Shown: positions 1 to 12,268, counted from the stretch's first letter. The stretch is DNA of 64,000 nt from Sipunculus nudus (GCA_026874595.1 CM049320.1:26078214-26142213), one strand, 5' to 3'. Numbers and translations: made by a program. Notes: a model not told the origin generated them from the letters alone.

Positions 1-1027
1 CAGGTACACATCCTGGCTAAGAGAAAGGTAGACATACAGGCAAAAGGATTAGTAGACAGGGAGGCAAGAAGACGGGTACACATCCTGGCTAAGAGAAAGG
101 TAGACATACAGGCAAAGGGATTAGTAGACAGGGAGGCAAGATGACGGGTACACATCCTGGCTAAGAGAAAGGTAGACATACAGGCAAAAGGATTAGTAGA
201 CAGGGAGGCAAGAAGACAGGTACACATCCTGGCTAAGAGAAAGGTAGACATACAGGCAAAGGGATTAGTAGACAGGGAGGCAAGAAGACGGTACACATCC
301 TGGCTAAGAGAAAGGGAGACATACAGGCAAAGGGATTAGTAGACAGGGAGGCAAGAAGACGGGTACACATCCAGGCAAAGAGAAAGGTAGACATACAGGC
401 AAAGGGATTAGTAGACAGGGAGGCAAGAAGACGGGTACACATCCTGGCTATGAGAAAGGTAGACATACAGGCTAAGGGATTAGTAGACAGGGAGGCAAGA
501 AGAAGGGTACACATCCTGGCTAAGAGAAAGGTAGACATACAGGCAAAAGGATTAGAAGACAGGGAGGCAAGAAGACGGGTACACATCCTGGCTAAGAGAA
601 AGGTAGACATACAGGCAAAGGGATTAGTAGACAGGGAGGCAAGAAGACGGGTACACATCCTTGCTAAGAGAAAGGTAGACATACAGGCAAAAGGATTAGT
701 AGACAGGGAGGCAAGCAGACGGGTACACATCCTGGCTAAGAGAAAGGTAGACATACAGGCAAAGGGATCAGTACACAGGGAGGCAAGAAGACGGGTACAC
801 ATCCAGGCTAAGAGAAAGGTAGACATACAGGCAAAGGGATTAGTAGACAGGGAGGCAAGAAGACGGGTACACATCCAGGCTAAGAGAAAGGTAGACATAC
901 AGGCAAAGGGATTAGAAGACAGGGAGGAAAGAAGACGGGTACACATCCAGGCTAAGAGAAAGGTAGACATACAGGCAAAGGGATTAGTAGACAGGGAGGC
1001 AAGAAGACGGGTACACATCCAGGCAAA
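1..1027. repeat. 72-bp minisatellite (three 24-bp subunits), about 14 copies
   Basis: Head-to-tail copies of a 72-bp unit run from the left edge, so the array continues outside the window. Each unit splits into three diverged 24-bp subunits beginning gtacacatcc, gtagacatac and gtagacaggg, each followed by aggcaa or aggcta, so the array is a higher-order repeat of an older 24-bp monomer. One unit (near 290) lacks a base, and a substitution near 141 makes a stop. Because 72 is divisible by three, long frames are open on both strands (450-1031 plus, 233-1018 minus). I treat these as by-products of periodicity, not genes. The copies are nearly identical, which suggests recent homogenisation. Confidence 0.95.
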
Positions 1028-1489
1028 ATGACTGAAACATTATACAGATCAGGATAAAAACACTCTGGTATTTTTTTTTAGACAGCCATGGCAAGACTAC
1101 CTTCAACCCTGATAAATGAACTCCATAATCTCTCAGAGCTTTCAGGCTTCATCTGTTTTGGTGGTGTTTTTGTATTTGAAAGAATGGGAGCCAGATCCTA
1201 TAATCTTTGGATCACTGGGATTTAACATTCTGCAGCTAGTAATCAATGAAACACCAGCTGCCTAGAGCTGACTGTAATCACTTCTATTATCACTTTAATA
1301 ATGAATTCAATCATCTGAGATCGTGTTATCATTAAATAAATGCTTAAAAACTCATCTTTCAATGATTTCATTAACTTTGATGGCTTTACCTACTTTATTT
1401 ATGGCAACAAGAGACAATATTCTATTTTCTCATTGCTTCACTCAAACAAGTTGCAGTTACGTATATTTTGACTCATTTGACCAATCAGG
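1028..1489. other. AT-rich single-copy DNA, no gene seen
   Basis: The array stops abruptly at about 1027 in ordinary AT-rich sequence. I see no frame, RNA gene or repeat family here. Confidence 0.6.
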
Positions 1490-2000
1490 CTAAATTTTGC
1501 ATGAATGTAATTCTTTAATAGATTTATTTTCACCTGCAACCATTTTTGCACAGCATCAATATGTTCATCTTCCTTGGGTTAAATCATTCATATCTTGGTT
1601 TGACTTATCTGTCTCAAATTTTGAATGTGTATACATCTCGGACAGATTTCTCATTTATTTGACAGTTGATGCCACCTACAATCATGTTTACACTGCAGAT
1701 ATCCATGCTAATATCTCAGGACTGGTTAGATGTTTGGGACGGAATTTTTGCATGTTTATACATCTTACATAGCTCTTAAATTAGCATTCAAAAATCTGGT
1801 GTGCACCACCTGCAACTATTTTAGCATGGTGTCCATCTGTTTGTCTGTCTAGGGTAAAAATCATTCATATCTCAGCAGTGGTCTGCCTGAAATTTGCATG
1901 TGTATACATCTTGGATAGATTTTTCATTGATTTGGCAGGTGGTGCCGTATATAAAAAAGTTTACACAACACTATATACTGATTTTAATAGGGCAACTAAC
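1490..2000. repeat. Decayed tandem repeat, unit about 130-150 bp
   Basis: The phrase 'gcatgtgtatacatctt' with a following 'gatagatttttcat' recurs in diverged form near 1496, 1621, 1747 and 1894, together with 'attcatatct' and a 'caggtggtgcc'-like segment. This is an old tandem core of an interspersed element, similar in style to the pearl-like families elsewhere in the window. Frames at 1497-1772 and 1894-2082 lie inside it and are not credible genes. Confidence 0.6.
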
Positions 2001-2084
2001 AATTAATTCATGTAGGGCAAGTAGAAGCCTTAATTGGTTACTTGACTTGCAACTTTACTCAAAAATTGTGAGGACAGGATAATC

Positions 2085-2135
2085 TCCAAGAAAACAAGGG
2101 ACCCATGGGTCACCTTGCTCAGCTGAATTTTGGAA
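2085..2135 (+). mobile_element. Pearl/HINE-like family B, 5'-end fragment
   Basis: Carries 'aacaagggacccatgggtca' followed by 'ccttgctcagctga', the same 5' end as the longer copies starting near 13648 and 18690. Only the terminus is present; the following sequence is unrelated. Confidence 0.6.
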
Positions 2136-3479
2136 AATATTAGTAACTGCAAAATATTTTTATTTCTTTTGGTTTTTCATGTATATTATCATTAGAAAAG
2201 CTATTAGAAAATGGCCCTGCTAAAATGAAACTCTGTAAATTATAGAATAATGGACATTATATTTAGTGATGCACCAAGGGAACAAATAGGCCTACAGTAA
2301 GTGTTATATAAAAGTAACACTTCATAAACAAATTATGTGTGAAGGTAATTAAGTTTTCAAAATTTAAATATATGGCCATACGAGTTTAAAATTAATCCAA
2401 CAAAGTTTGACCAATATTCCTAATTTTAATACTAAGTTAACAGTGTTATTCACACCTAGGCCCTGCCAACTTTAAGAGATATGAATGAAATGCTACAAAG
2501 TATTTATATCTTCTTAAATCTTGTCAGTTAGCACTTACAATAGATCCTAATATTTTATCACAATTTAATATTAGGATTAAATTCCTGAATTTTTTTTCTT
2601 TAAAACAATCAAAATTGTCCAAGTCTCATCAAAAGAATTTATTTAACATTAAAATTTTAAGATTCATCTTGTTTATTAGTCCTGTGTATTGAAGGGGTGG
2701 GTGGGGGAGGGGTCTCTGTTGTTACTGCTCGTTGCTGAAAAAAAATTTAATTTTAAGATTCATCTAGTTCATAGTACAGGTCTGTCAACAGAATGGGGGT
2801 GGGGGGGGGGGGGGGAGGGGAAGCGGGGGTTGCCAGAGAAAAAGGCTCCCTGTGGTATGGTATTAACTGCAGACAGCCTGATCAAGCTCAACTCAGTGGA
2901 GAGAGCTGCACTGAATGACCTACAGTCACCAAAGTGGACTGCTTGACAATGTAAGGGAATACAACAAGAGCCTCCAAAAAAATTCAATAACTAGCCCAGT
3001 TTTGCAGCTTTTATTTACAAATTTAAGATTTTAACAGATTAAATCCTTATGTGTACATGCTGTGAAAATTAAATCCACAGTACTTACAGCAAAAAAAAAC
3101 GTGCCGTGGCCAAATTTGGGCAAAATTTAAGGTACCAATTTTATATTTTTGCCAATATTTAAAAAAATTTAACAGACTTTGATCTAATTTTTGGTATACA
3201 ATTAAATTTTGATTAATTAAGGTTGTATTACTGAAAAAAAGTCCCTACCTTTAACACTTTTGGTCTTAAGTGACCAAATATCTTTCCTGATTTTTTTACT
3301 AAGTCCATTATGTTTGGGCCCATAACTTTTTTAAATTAAATAATACTGACTTCATTTCTGGCAAGTATATAAGAACTATATAGTGGAATATTTATAGTAA
3401 ATATGAAGAGAACAAGATGAGTGGTTTTGATATTAGGCAGTCCTGAAGTGTGAAAGTAGATTTCTAATAAAAAATTGAG
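2136..3479. other. AT-rich DNA with poly-G tract, no gene seen
   Basis: Long AT-rich stretch with homopolymer runs. A G-rich tract lies at about 2796-2830 (more than ten consecutive G). A short frame at 2689-2946 runs through the G tract and is not credible. Confidence 0.6.
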
Positions 3480-3702
3480 GTTTTTCCTTAATTAATATAT
3501 CGAAGGAACGAAGTCCTATTGACCCAATTTTTGGCATGGTAGGAGATTTTGGGGACATCTAAATGTATGCCGAATTTCAGATTCGTAGGTCCAATGGTGT
3601 CAAAACATGCCAGTCTTACGGACGGACGGACAGACAGACGGACGACGGACAATGGACCACGACTATAGCTCAGATGACTTAATTATAGTCAGCTGAGCTA
3701 AA
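3480..3702 (+). mobile_element. Pearl/HINE-like family B, 3'-end fragment
   Basis: Contains an (acgg/acag)n microsatellite at 3618-3650, then 'ggaccacgactatagctcag' and the terminal 'cagctgagctaaaaa', the same 3' end as the copy ending at 19612. The 5' part is missing or too diverged to recognise. Confidence 0.7.
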
Positions 3703-4141
3703 AATCCATTAAATGTTCAGAGATAATCTAGATACCTGAAATCTCTTTTTTTTATTTAAGGGATTATTTTATTAATTCCTACTCCAATCAAAATTTTACG
3801 CCTAGGGACGCCCCAAGAGAACAGGTCTAAGACCCTTCTAACTGGAGGGCTCGCAGGGCTTAGTACATCTTCAGTCAGTCACTTAATTACAATGAGTGAT
3901 TTTTCCACTGAGAAATTTCTTTATCCAGGATGAATGCCAGGGCCATACACTCGTATTGCAATAAATATGCCACCTTTGTTCTAGAGGTCCAAGCATGGAA
4001 TTTCACAATGTTCCAACTCTTATTCAACCTGTGGTTGAAAAATTAGGCTGTCAAGCACAGGCTCATATAAAGGTAGAAGAAAAGAAAGAACAGCTGTAAA
4101 TAAGGAAAAGTAGGAAAAAAAGTAGGAAAATGCAACTTGGA

Positions 4142-4876
4142 ACTAGAATATCAGCAGAAGCTGACAAAAGCCCTCAGCCAAAAGAACAGTGTTTAGAGGT
4201 GGTAACAGTAACGAGTACTAAATATCTGTTCTCACATGGATTTATATCCGTACATGTCTCAGTTATAAATTTAAAATTAATGGAGAGGTATGTACCATGA
4301 TTCATAACAATCCACCAAATGCTTCCTGAAAAATAAGCTTCTAAGTTTTATTCTATTACAAGCTCTGTGACCTTGAAAAGTAGGTCAAGGTCACCCATCT
4401 TCGAACTTGACCGAGATTTTGTCAATATACAGCTTCACCAAAGAAATAAAATTCCTATTGTGAATCCTTTTAGAGATATCCTGCTCACAAGGCCAAAGTT
4501 GAAAAATTTAAGAAAAATTCATTAAAAATGAGAAATTGTAGGTGGCACCACCAAACTTGTGTAGCAGGTACAGACTATCAGTCCCAATAATCATAGTAAG
4601 TTTTGTGAAAATCCACCGAAGGGTTCCTGAGTAATAAGCATCTAAGCGTTTTTCTATAATCAGCTCTAAAATGTAGAAAAATAGGTCAAGGTCACCCATC
4701 TTCGAACTTGACCGAGATTTTGTCGATATGTATCTTTATTGAGGAAATAAAATTTCTTAAGGTGAATCCTTTTCAAGATATCCCGCTCACAAGGTAAAAG
4801 TTAACGGATGCCGGACGGACGGACGGACAGCTTGGGTGATGACAATAGCCCATCAGCCTAAGGGCTGAGGGCTAAA
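4142..4876 (+). mobile_element. Pearl/HINE-like family A, two core repeats
   Basis: Starts 'agaatatcagcagaagctga' then 'agccctcagcc', and ends with a (ggac)n microsatellite, 'gacaatagcccatcagcc' and 'ggctgagggctaaaaa'. The 11-bp 'agccctcagcc' near the start is the reverse complement of 'ggctgagggct' at the end, forming subterminal inverted repeats; the 3' end can also fold into a hairpin. Inside are two tandem core units about 301 bp apart, each with a 'tccacc' segment and 'ggtcaaggtcacccatcttc'. It is a close relative of 9948-10993, which has three units. No coding capacity. Confidence 0.8.
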
Positions 4877-5079
4877 AATTGGGACAAAAGTAGGACTGAA
4901 ACTTCAGTGTAACAACATTATACATGCAAATTCTTGATAAAATGTAAGTGAATTTAAAGAAGTCATATATTAAAGAAAACTTGACTACAACTTCAAGGTA
5001 ATTTGTAGTTTTCAGACACTGCCTGTTAAATTCCGAAACTCAAAAGTAAAAATTCAGAGGTCTCATGAGCCTGGTCCTT

Positions 5080-5203
5080 ATGGTTTCTATTTATGCCCTG
5101 CTAACAGATGGACAGAGAGACAGTCGGCCAGATGGAAGGGCGATGGATAAAGGGTGATTGCTATAGTTCAGCATGACTGAAAGTCCTCTGAGCTACAAAT
5201 TAT
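5080..5203 (+). mobile_element. Pearl/HINE-like family B, 3'-end fragment
   Basis: Carries the recognisable series 'tatgccctgctaacagatgg', 'gatggataaagggtgattgc', 'tatagttcag' and 'ctctgagctacaaa', matching the last part of family B in diverged form. Confidence 0.55.
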
Positions 5204-5277
5204 AGGGACCCATTGGCATTAGTCTCTACGATCGGCTGACTTTGTCTATAAGGAAATGTTTATGGGGTTTTTTAAAT

Positions 5278-5830
5278 GTGGATCCTGTGACAAAGTTCTG
5301 TCTATACCCAAACTGGAGGTATCAACTATAAACTAATATGCAAATGGATGGGCCCTGTGACCGTGACCTTGTGAATCCAAAATAAAAAAAAAATCTTTCC
5401 TTATTGTCAGGCACACCACATGTGGAAGATGGAAGATTTGAGATGAAAAAAATGGCTTAAAATGCATCCAAAATCTTTTTTAAAGAAGTAAGTCCTGTGA
5501 CCTTGACTTTTGGCTTCATTACCCAAAAATCAATGGAGTTTCTTATCCTCTAGTAGTAGGCTATATATAAGTCAAGTTTGAAACAATTTTTCAATCCAAC
5601 CTGGAATTATCATCTGGAAACAAATATGTGGACAGATGGCCCCTGTGTCCTTGACCTTTGACCTTGTGACCCCAATATATGTAGGTCAGCTATATGTGCA
5701 AGATGGAAGGGTTAGGAAGAAAAGTTTGGCTCTAAATGCATCTGCAATCTTTCTAAATTTGCAAAGTGCATTTTGCAACTTAAGTCACCTATCAACTTCC
5801 ACACGTGTATGTGCAACCAACCGCCTTTAG
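5278..5830 (+). repeat. Two-unit diverged tandem repeat (about 277 bp)
   Basis: Two similar blocks contain 'ctgtgaccttgac'-like text, then 'gtggaagatggaag' (near 5420) or 'gtgcaagatggaag' (near 5696), then 'aaaatgcatcc' or 'aaatgcatct'. The layout is that of a pearl-like core. The frame at 5636-5830 is inside the repeat and is not a gene. Confidence 0.6.
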
Positions 5831-5946
5831 TTACATGTTTTTTCCCCATTTTTATCAACATTGCTGTGTTTGCTTACAGCTTGTAGATAAACAAACTCGT
5901 ACGTCTTTCACAGAGGCATTATAAGAACTTAAAAGAAAATGAATTA

Positions 5947-6232
5947 GGCCAAAAAAAATAAATGTATGGTTCTCAGGCACTTTTTTTCAGAAATCAGTGC
6001 GGGTGGGCGGTATTTTATTTTTGACCTTTTTTTGAATGTTTCGATAAAAATGTCATATGATCAGGGAAAAGCATGAAAATAACAATTTTTTTTGCTAAAC
6101 AGGTAAAAGCAGTACATAAATTGTATTATTTATCTTCTTGAAAGATGAAAATCAAAATAAAAATTTTTGATGCGGGGGGTAAAAATTGACGCGGGCGCTG
6201 CCTGAGAACCTTACCTTTTATTTTTTTTGGCC
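5947..6232 (+). mobile_element. Tourist/Harbinger-like MITE, copy 1 (286 bp)
   Basis: The left end 'ggccaaaaaaaataaa' ... 'ggttctcaggca' is repeated inverted at the right end, giving terminal inverted repeats of about 34 bp. The element is flanked on both sides by 'tta' (5944-5946 and 6233-6235), a 3-bp target duplication. GGC-type termini with TTA/TAA duplications are known for the PIF/Harbinger superfamily. No transposase frame, so non-autonomous. Related copies lie at 14886-15220 and, more diverged, 61402-61671. Confidence 0.8.
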
Positions 6233-6235
6233 TTA

Positions 6236-8488
6236 CCTTAATTATAAATAGAGAGAATGTGCCAGAAATCACATAAAGTCTAATAGAAGGGCAGGTGAAT
6301 ATTGGCTTTTCGTGGTCACAAGTTCACATTCCTTACACAAGATACATTCATACAACATTGTGGATGTCAGTGAACCAGTGATTTATCTGCAGGCACTTGC
6401 GAAAACTTAGAGGTATAGAATGACCAAAAACAAGTTTTTATTGCACACAATAAACACAAAAGGTCAAATATGGCTTTATAAAATATCATAAAACACACTA
6501 CTTGAGTGTGCACTTCAAACCTTCCTTGAATCCTCCATCATTGCACATGTGAACAGGGGACCTATGTTACAGGGGTTAGCACTTTACGTGCATGACAAGG
6601 TAATATGCCAAGCCATTGTAATCTCATAAGTCAACTGCGTTATATGAAGATGTTATTTATCCACCAAAATGTCATATACCATTTGGTTATCCATCGCAGT
6701 AAGTTAACTAAACAGTTCAGAACTATTGTTTTTCCTTTCATTACATGCGATCCTGGCTGAGGGTCTTGCTGCAGATAATTTCCCGTATGTAGCATGCCTC
6801 ATATCTCTCTCAAAGTACAGGACAAGTAAATGGACAGAATCTAACCATCCAGGGTTATAAGATATATAGTTATGATATATCAAACATACAAGTGGTGGGA
6901 TCAATGATCGCATATAACCAATTATAAGTCAGCTGATGCAGACACTTCAATGATCAATCTTGCATTGCTATAATCTATTACAGGGTTTTTCCACTTAGGT
7001 TCAGTTAGGCTTTAAAATGATGAAAGGAACTTTAATAAAATTTATGCAAACAAACTTTAGAAGAATCTGTATTTGCTTACAGATTTACACTAAAGTTTTG
7101 TATACAGACATGTAAGGTATAGGGTTACCAGATATATAAGCCAATATTGTATAGGCGTATATAAAAATTTAGAGGATGTACATGTCTATATTTGATCAGA
7201 AACTTCTTGCTCCTATAGAGGTCAGCCAACCTTTTTGATTATTGATGATGACATTACAACTGATTCTGAGCACTCCTCAAATGTGTATAATAATCCATCA
7301 TAGGTTACTGATATGCTGTTGATAATTGCATGATTATAATCAAGGCAGTGACTCAATCCCAAGACTAATATATATGTTTTAATTAATCATTTCGAGTTTC
7401 TGTCAGGCTCTCAGTGTTTAATATACCCTTTAAACTGAGGAGCCAGTCAACACTGGGGGTTTTCACTTTTCTTCAATGCCTTAACCAATACTTACCTTAT
7501 ATAGCAACAAGTTTCCATGGCAACAAAACGTATTGTTTGCAATCAAATAATTGTGTATTTTTAGGTTAGAAAAATAGTTTTTTATTTAACACTATAGTAA
7601 ATCTGTACAGAATTAATATAACTGAAGTAGCTGATTTTACATTCAAACCACAAAGCAAACTCTGTCATCATGTCAACACAATGCAGACCCTCTAAATACA
7701 GCTAAGTAGTATATTTATGGTGATAATACCACAGTGGGAATACAGGGACAGGGAGACAAACATGTTAATTGCTATTGTCATGAGACCACCTGACATTATA
7801 TGTCACACCTCCTACGCCATCCAAAATCAAATTGTGGTATCGATGTGGTGCATGCATTAATTAGTCCAGAACATGACTAAATATATGTATGACAATCTGT
7901 TATTTCAATTGAATAAATAACAATTGCAAACCACCAGATTGCTTCTGTAAAAATTTTGGATAACAGTGATAATTTCAGGTAAACTGTTTTCAGATAAAAC
8001 AGTGTTCAAATGAATGGCACTCCACTGTACTTCTATTAATGTTTTTATTTTAGCTTTCTCTTTTACTTAATTACAAGGTGGTTACAGTGCACTTAAGTAA
8101 CTGATCTTCAGTATCAGGAAGCTGTGTTTATTTGATATTTAATATAGTTAACTTGTATAACCAGGTTATATCAAACTTCATGTAATCAGTGACGCTGTTG
8201 TGGATTTAATGAGACAAAGTATACAATCTAACATGAACTGGAACACCGATAGGTCAGGACGGGCCCAGCAGTTTGAGGCTGGGCTGAGTGATACTTGAAA
8301 AATATATAATATAGGACCTGATTAAATTTATAGGCAAAGGTACTGATTCTTAAAAGTATTTAAGTAATAGATTTTAACATTTTTAATCATTATCCTAAAG
8401 TATATATATGCTATAAATCAATGCCACTGGAATTGTACTAAATAGCTGCCTGAAAACCACATTACATTTAAAAAATTCAAGCAAAATG

Positions 8489-8490
<2 letters not shown>
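6236..8490. other. AT-rich single-copy DNA, no gene seen
   Basis: About 2.2 kb without a recognisable repeat family or convincing frame. The only short signal of note is the RFX-type palindrome at 7511-7524 next to a consensus minus-strand splice donor at 7490-7495 (see findings). Confidence 0.5.
7511..7524. promoter_or_regulatory. Candidate RFX X-box palindrome
   Basis: The sequence 'gtttccatggcaac' fits the palindromic RFX-factor X-box consensus GTNRCC-(N)-RGYAAC. In animals such boxes sit in promoters of ciliary genes. Read on the minus strand it also forms a strong start context (gccATGG) followed 23 nt later by AAG|GTAAGT. Whether any of this functions is not shown by the sequence. Confidence 0.35.

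Positions 8491-8538
<48 letters not shown>
8491..8538. repeat. (TA)n microsatellite
   Basis: About 46 bases of uninterrupted alternating TA. Confidence 0.98.
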
Positions 8539-8540
<2 letters not shown>

Positions 8541-9060
8541 AGAGATATTAAACATACCATCAAGATACAGATTAAATTCAACATGACCATGTAAAGAAAA
8601 TTTCATATTTCATTCTGACCGGCATCATTAATACCAACATAAATATATTCATTGTCAAAACATGGTTAAGATGTATAGGCAACAGCTACTAGGGCTTGCA
8701 CTGTTCGATAACTGGATGAAATTATCGGCCCAGTTCCCAGTAAATAAAATCATGAGATACAGAAAGCAGACAGCTGGGTGACGGAATGGAGGAATGATGA
8801 AAGAGCCACATACATGTTCCAGAGCAGGACTTCTTTTCTTATCAGTGACTACGAATCCTATCTGAACAGCCAATATGTTCGATATCTCAGTTTGGTGGCC
8901 TGCAGATGAGTCATTAAATTACCTGTTTCTAAGTCAGTATGACATGGAATCAATATGTCCACAAAATGGTTTAAAGGTACAGATGTCATCATTTCAATAT
9001 TGTTATATAAGATGTATAACGTCAAGAGAAGAGGGAGAATCTGGGAAGATTCTGGATCTT

Positions 9061-9760
9061 CCAGGGAAAAATGGGAGTTCTCATTTTTCCCTGGAAAATG
9101 AGAATCAAGAGAGGGTATGAAATGATTCCTGTTTTTTCTCGGGAAAAATGAGAATTCTCATTCTTCCTGGGAAAAATGAGAATTCCAGTCTCTCCAAGGA
9201 AAATTGAGAATTCTCATTTTTTCCAGGAGTGGCAGGAAATCAGTTTTGAAATTCAAACCTGGGAAAATTGAGAATTCTCATTTATTCAGGGAAGAATCAT
9301 TTATGGCAACTTTTAATTCTTTTAATTTCTTTTTCTTTTTTTATGTTACCTTACTTTTTTTCAAAAAGTAACTTTTGATTATCTTTCTTTCACATTCATT
9401 CTGAACTGTTCTAGCAGTAAAAAAAATAAATATACACTCACATGAAATAGTATTATATGAATAAAATATAAAGCTTACAATTGCAAGATGAGATGAATAT
9501 TATATATATAAAACAGGTTCCTTCATGTTTTGCATTTTCATTGTAATAATAACTATGACAGGTTCATGAGATGAAGTTGACAGAGAATCAGAAGCTGGGA
9601 AAAATAAGAATTCCCATTCTTCCCGGGAAAAACCAGAATTCTCAATTGTCCCGGGAAATATGAGAATTGAGTGATAGCTAGTATGAAATGATTCCCATTC
9701 TTCCCGGGGAAAAATCATATATTGGATCTTCCCAGATTCTCATTCTTCCCATGACATATA
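9061..9760. repeat. Cluster of 33-36-bp palindromes
   Basis: At least six near-perfect palindromes built on 'gggaaaaatgagaattctca' and its complement lie at about 9061-9094, 9138-9170, 9193-9228, 9258-9291, 9595-9627 and 9622-9655, each centred on or near GAATTC. A degenerate copy follows to 9760. The two groups are separated by about 300 bp of AT-rich DNA. The phrase 'gtatgaaatgattcc' recurs as a direct repeat at 9115 and 9681, and 'gagaatctgggaagat' near 9030 recurs inverted near 9735. The block may be a foldback-type element. Confidence 0.85.
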
Positions 9761-9947
9761 CATATAGCAATCTAAGGCCACTGTGACCCATAAGTTTTCA
9801 GTGTCCTGTGTGAAGTATGGTGGCCTTCATGTTTTTTTTAAAGTCTGAAATAATGTAAAACAAGAGCATCATAAGAGAGTATAATATGCATGCCCTCTTT
9901 TGACCTTTGCCCTTTATTAATATGTGGATATTTTGCAGAATATTGAA

Positions 9948-10993
9948 AAACTAGAATATCAGCAGAAGCTGACAAAAGCCCTCAGCCAAAAGAACAGTGT
10001 TTAGAGGTGGTAACAGTAACAAGTACTAAATATCTGTTCTCACATGGATGTATATCTGTACATGTCTCAGTTATAAATTTAAAATGGAGAGGTATGTACC
10101 ATGATTCATAACAATCCACCAAATGCTTCCTGAAAAATAAGCTTCTAAGTTTTATTCTATTATAAGCTCTGTGACCTTGAAAAGTAGGTCAAGGTCACCC
10201 ATCTTCAAACATGAACGAGATTTTTGTCGATATACATCTTCACCAAAGAAATAAATTTCCTATTGTGAATCCTTTTAGAGATATCCTGCTCACAAGGCCA
10301 AAGTTGAAAAATCCAAGAAAAATTCAATACAAATTAGAAATTGCAGGTGGCGCCCCCAAACTTGTGCAGCCGTTACAGACCATAAGTCCCTATGATCATA
10401 GTAAGTATTGTGAAAATCCATCCAATGGTTCCTGAGAAATAAGCTTCTAAATGTTTTTTCTATAATCAGCTCTACAACGTAGAAAAAAAGGTCAAGGTCA
10501 CCCATCTTCGAACTTAACCGAGATTTTGTCAATATACATCTTCACCGAAAAAATAAAATTCTCACAGTGAATCCTTTTTGAGATATCCCGCTCACAAGCC
10601 CAAAGTTGAAAAATCCGATAAAAATTCATTAAAAATCAGAAATTGTAGGTGGCGCCACCAAACTTATATAGCAGGTACAGACTATCAGTCCCAATAATCA
10701 TAGTAAGTTTTGTGAAAATCCACCAAATGGTTCCTGAGTAATAAGCATCTAAGTGTTTTTCTATAATCAGCTCTAAAATGTAGAAAAATAGGTCAAGGTC
10801 ACCCATCTTCGAACTTGACCGAGATTTTGTCGATATACATCTTTACCGAGGAAATAAAATTCTGACGGTAAATCCTTTTCAAGATATCCCGCTCACAAGG
10901 TAAAAGTTAACGGACGCCAGACGGACGGACGGACGGACGGACAGATTGGGTGACGACAATAGCCCATCAACCTAAGGGCTGAGGGCTAAAAAG
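9948..10993 (+). mobile_element. Pearl/HINE-like family A, three core repeats
   Basis: Same start and end as 4142-4876, but with three core units: the 'tccacc' or 'tccatc' landmark falls at 10115, 10418 and 10719, about 302 bp apart. It ends in a (ggac)n microsatellite (10920-10943) followed by the hairpin and 'ggctgagggctaaaaa'. Comparison of the two copies shows that core copy number changes while the ends stay fixed. Non-coding. Confidence 0.85.
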
Positions 10994-12268
10994 GAGTTAC
11001 TTTAGTGGTTTATTGCTGGTTCATGACTGAGAAACCACCCAAAGATGCCACAGAAGGCAGTTAGCTGCCACAGACTTGGTAGTATGAAGAAACTCTACTT
11101 CCTGGTGAATGCTGTTGACACAAATTGACCCCCGCCAAGGAAAGCATGCTTTTATTAAACTGTGAGGCCATGAATTGATTTACACTTATGGGTGATAAAA
11201 TATTCATCTTCTGCTACTATTTACATTGTCTGGAATTGTTGCAACCATTAAAAGGTCCTGTTTGAACAGGAAAACCAGTTGGATGTTTATTGGAACTTGT
11301 GCACCAGTTTTTAGCTTATGCCTTTAAACTGAGCAAATACCCTTATCAGTTACTCAATTATCACAGAGGAAAAAAACATTTTGCCACTAGGTATTTTTTA
11401 TGCATGTCAATGATCTCGCCTTGGTTCAGCTTTGGTTATTCCTCATATTTTAAAGATTTAATTATGAAATCAATTAGTTTGAAATTAATTAATAAACTGA
11501 AATATGGGAATGCAAATATAAGATATAAATAATAAAAAAAAATAATAATAATACTTGAATAGTTGTTGCTGCATATCAATATTACCATTTTTAGAGTTGG
11601 GGCCCTCAACCAACCAAAGCTGGCACAATACATGTATATATAGTTAGTGTACCCTCTTCTGTGGCTAAAGGGCATAGAATGCAGGACTCAAAGACTGGAG
11701 ATTGTTAGTTTTAATCTTAGCCGAGGATAATGGAGTGTATTATAAGCCCCTGTCATGTCATCCTACACCAGAATGAAACTCTACAGAGTACATACTGAGT
11801 TAAGTAAGCATTAAAAAAATTAAAACCTAAAAAAAAATTTACTAAGTGCTAATAAGGACCAGCCCAGGCTACACATACCTCATGCATATTAATGTAACCT
11901 CATGACCCCAAAGATCAAACTTTGTATAACCCCTTCATAGATAATCTGATTCACAATTCAGCTCAGACCAGCAGGTTTTATTGGTATTATGGTGGACTGA
12001 TGGACTAACACCTCCAAACAGCTGAGGGCTTATATAAATTGATGCCATGCTAAAATTGCGTGCTGACATGACTCACAATTTTTCAGATAGCCTAGTATCT
12101 TTATTTCCATAGCATTTCCAGTGTGCCCTGTTGTAAACCGAGGGTCCACATGGACTTAAACAGACTAATTAGTGAAAAGATTAGGATAGACTGTTGAGTT
12201 TGCATGTTAGCTTATGTAAGAATTAATTTTCTGCTTGTTTCTGACACAGAAATTGCGAAAGGCTGACA
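10994..12268. other. AT-rich DNA, no gene seen
   Basis: No credible gene or clear repeat family. The short frames at 11290-11532 and 11436-11675 are low-complexity AT-rich sequence. Confidence 0.5.

Noticed and set aside
233-1031. Long frames on both strands of the 72-bp minisatellite as genes
   Set aside because: Both strands are open owing to the 24-codon periodicity. There is no start or stop outside the array and no conserved domain.
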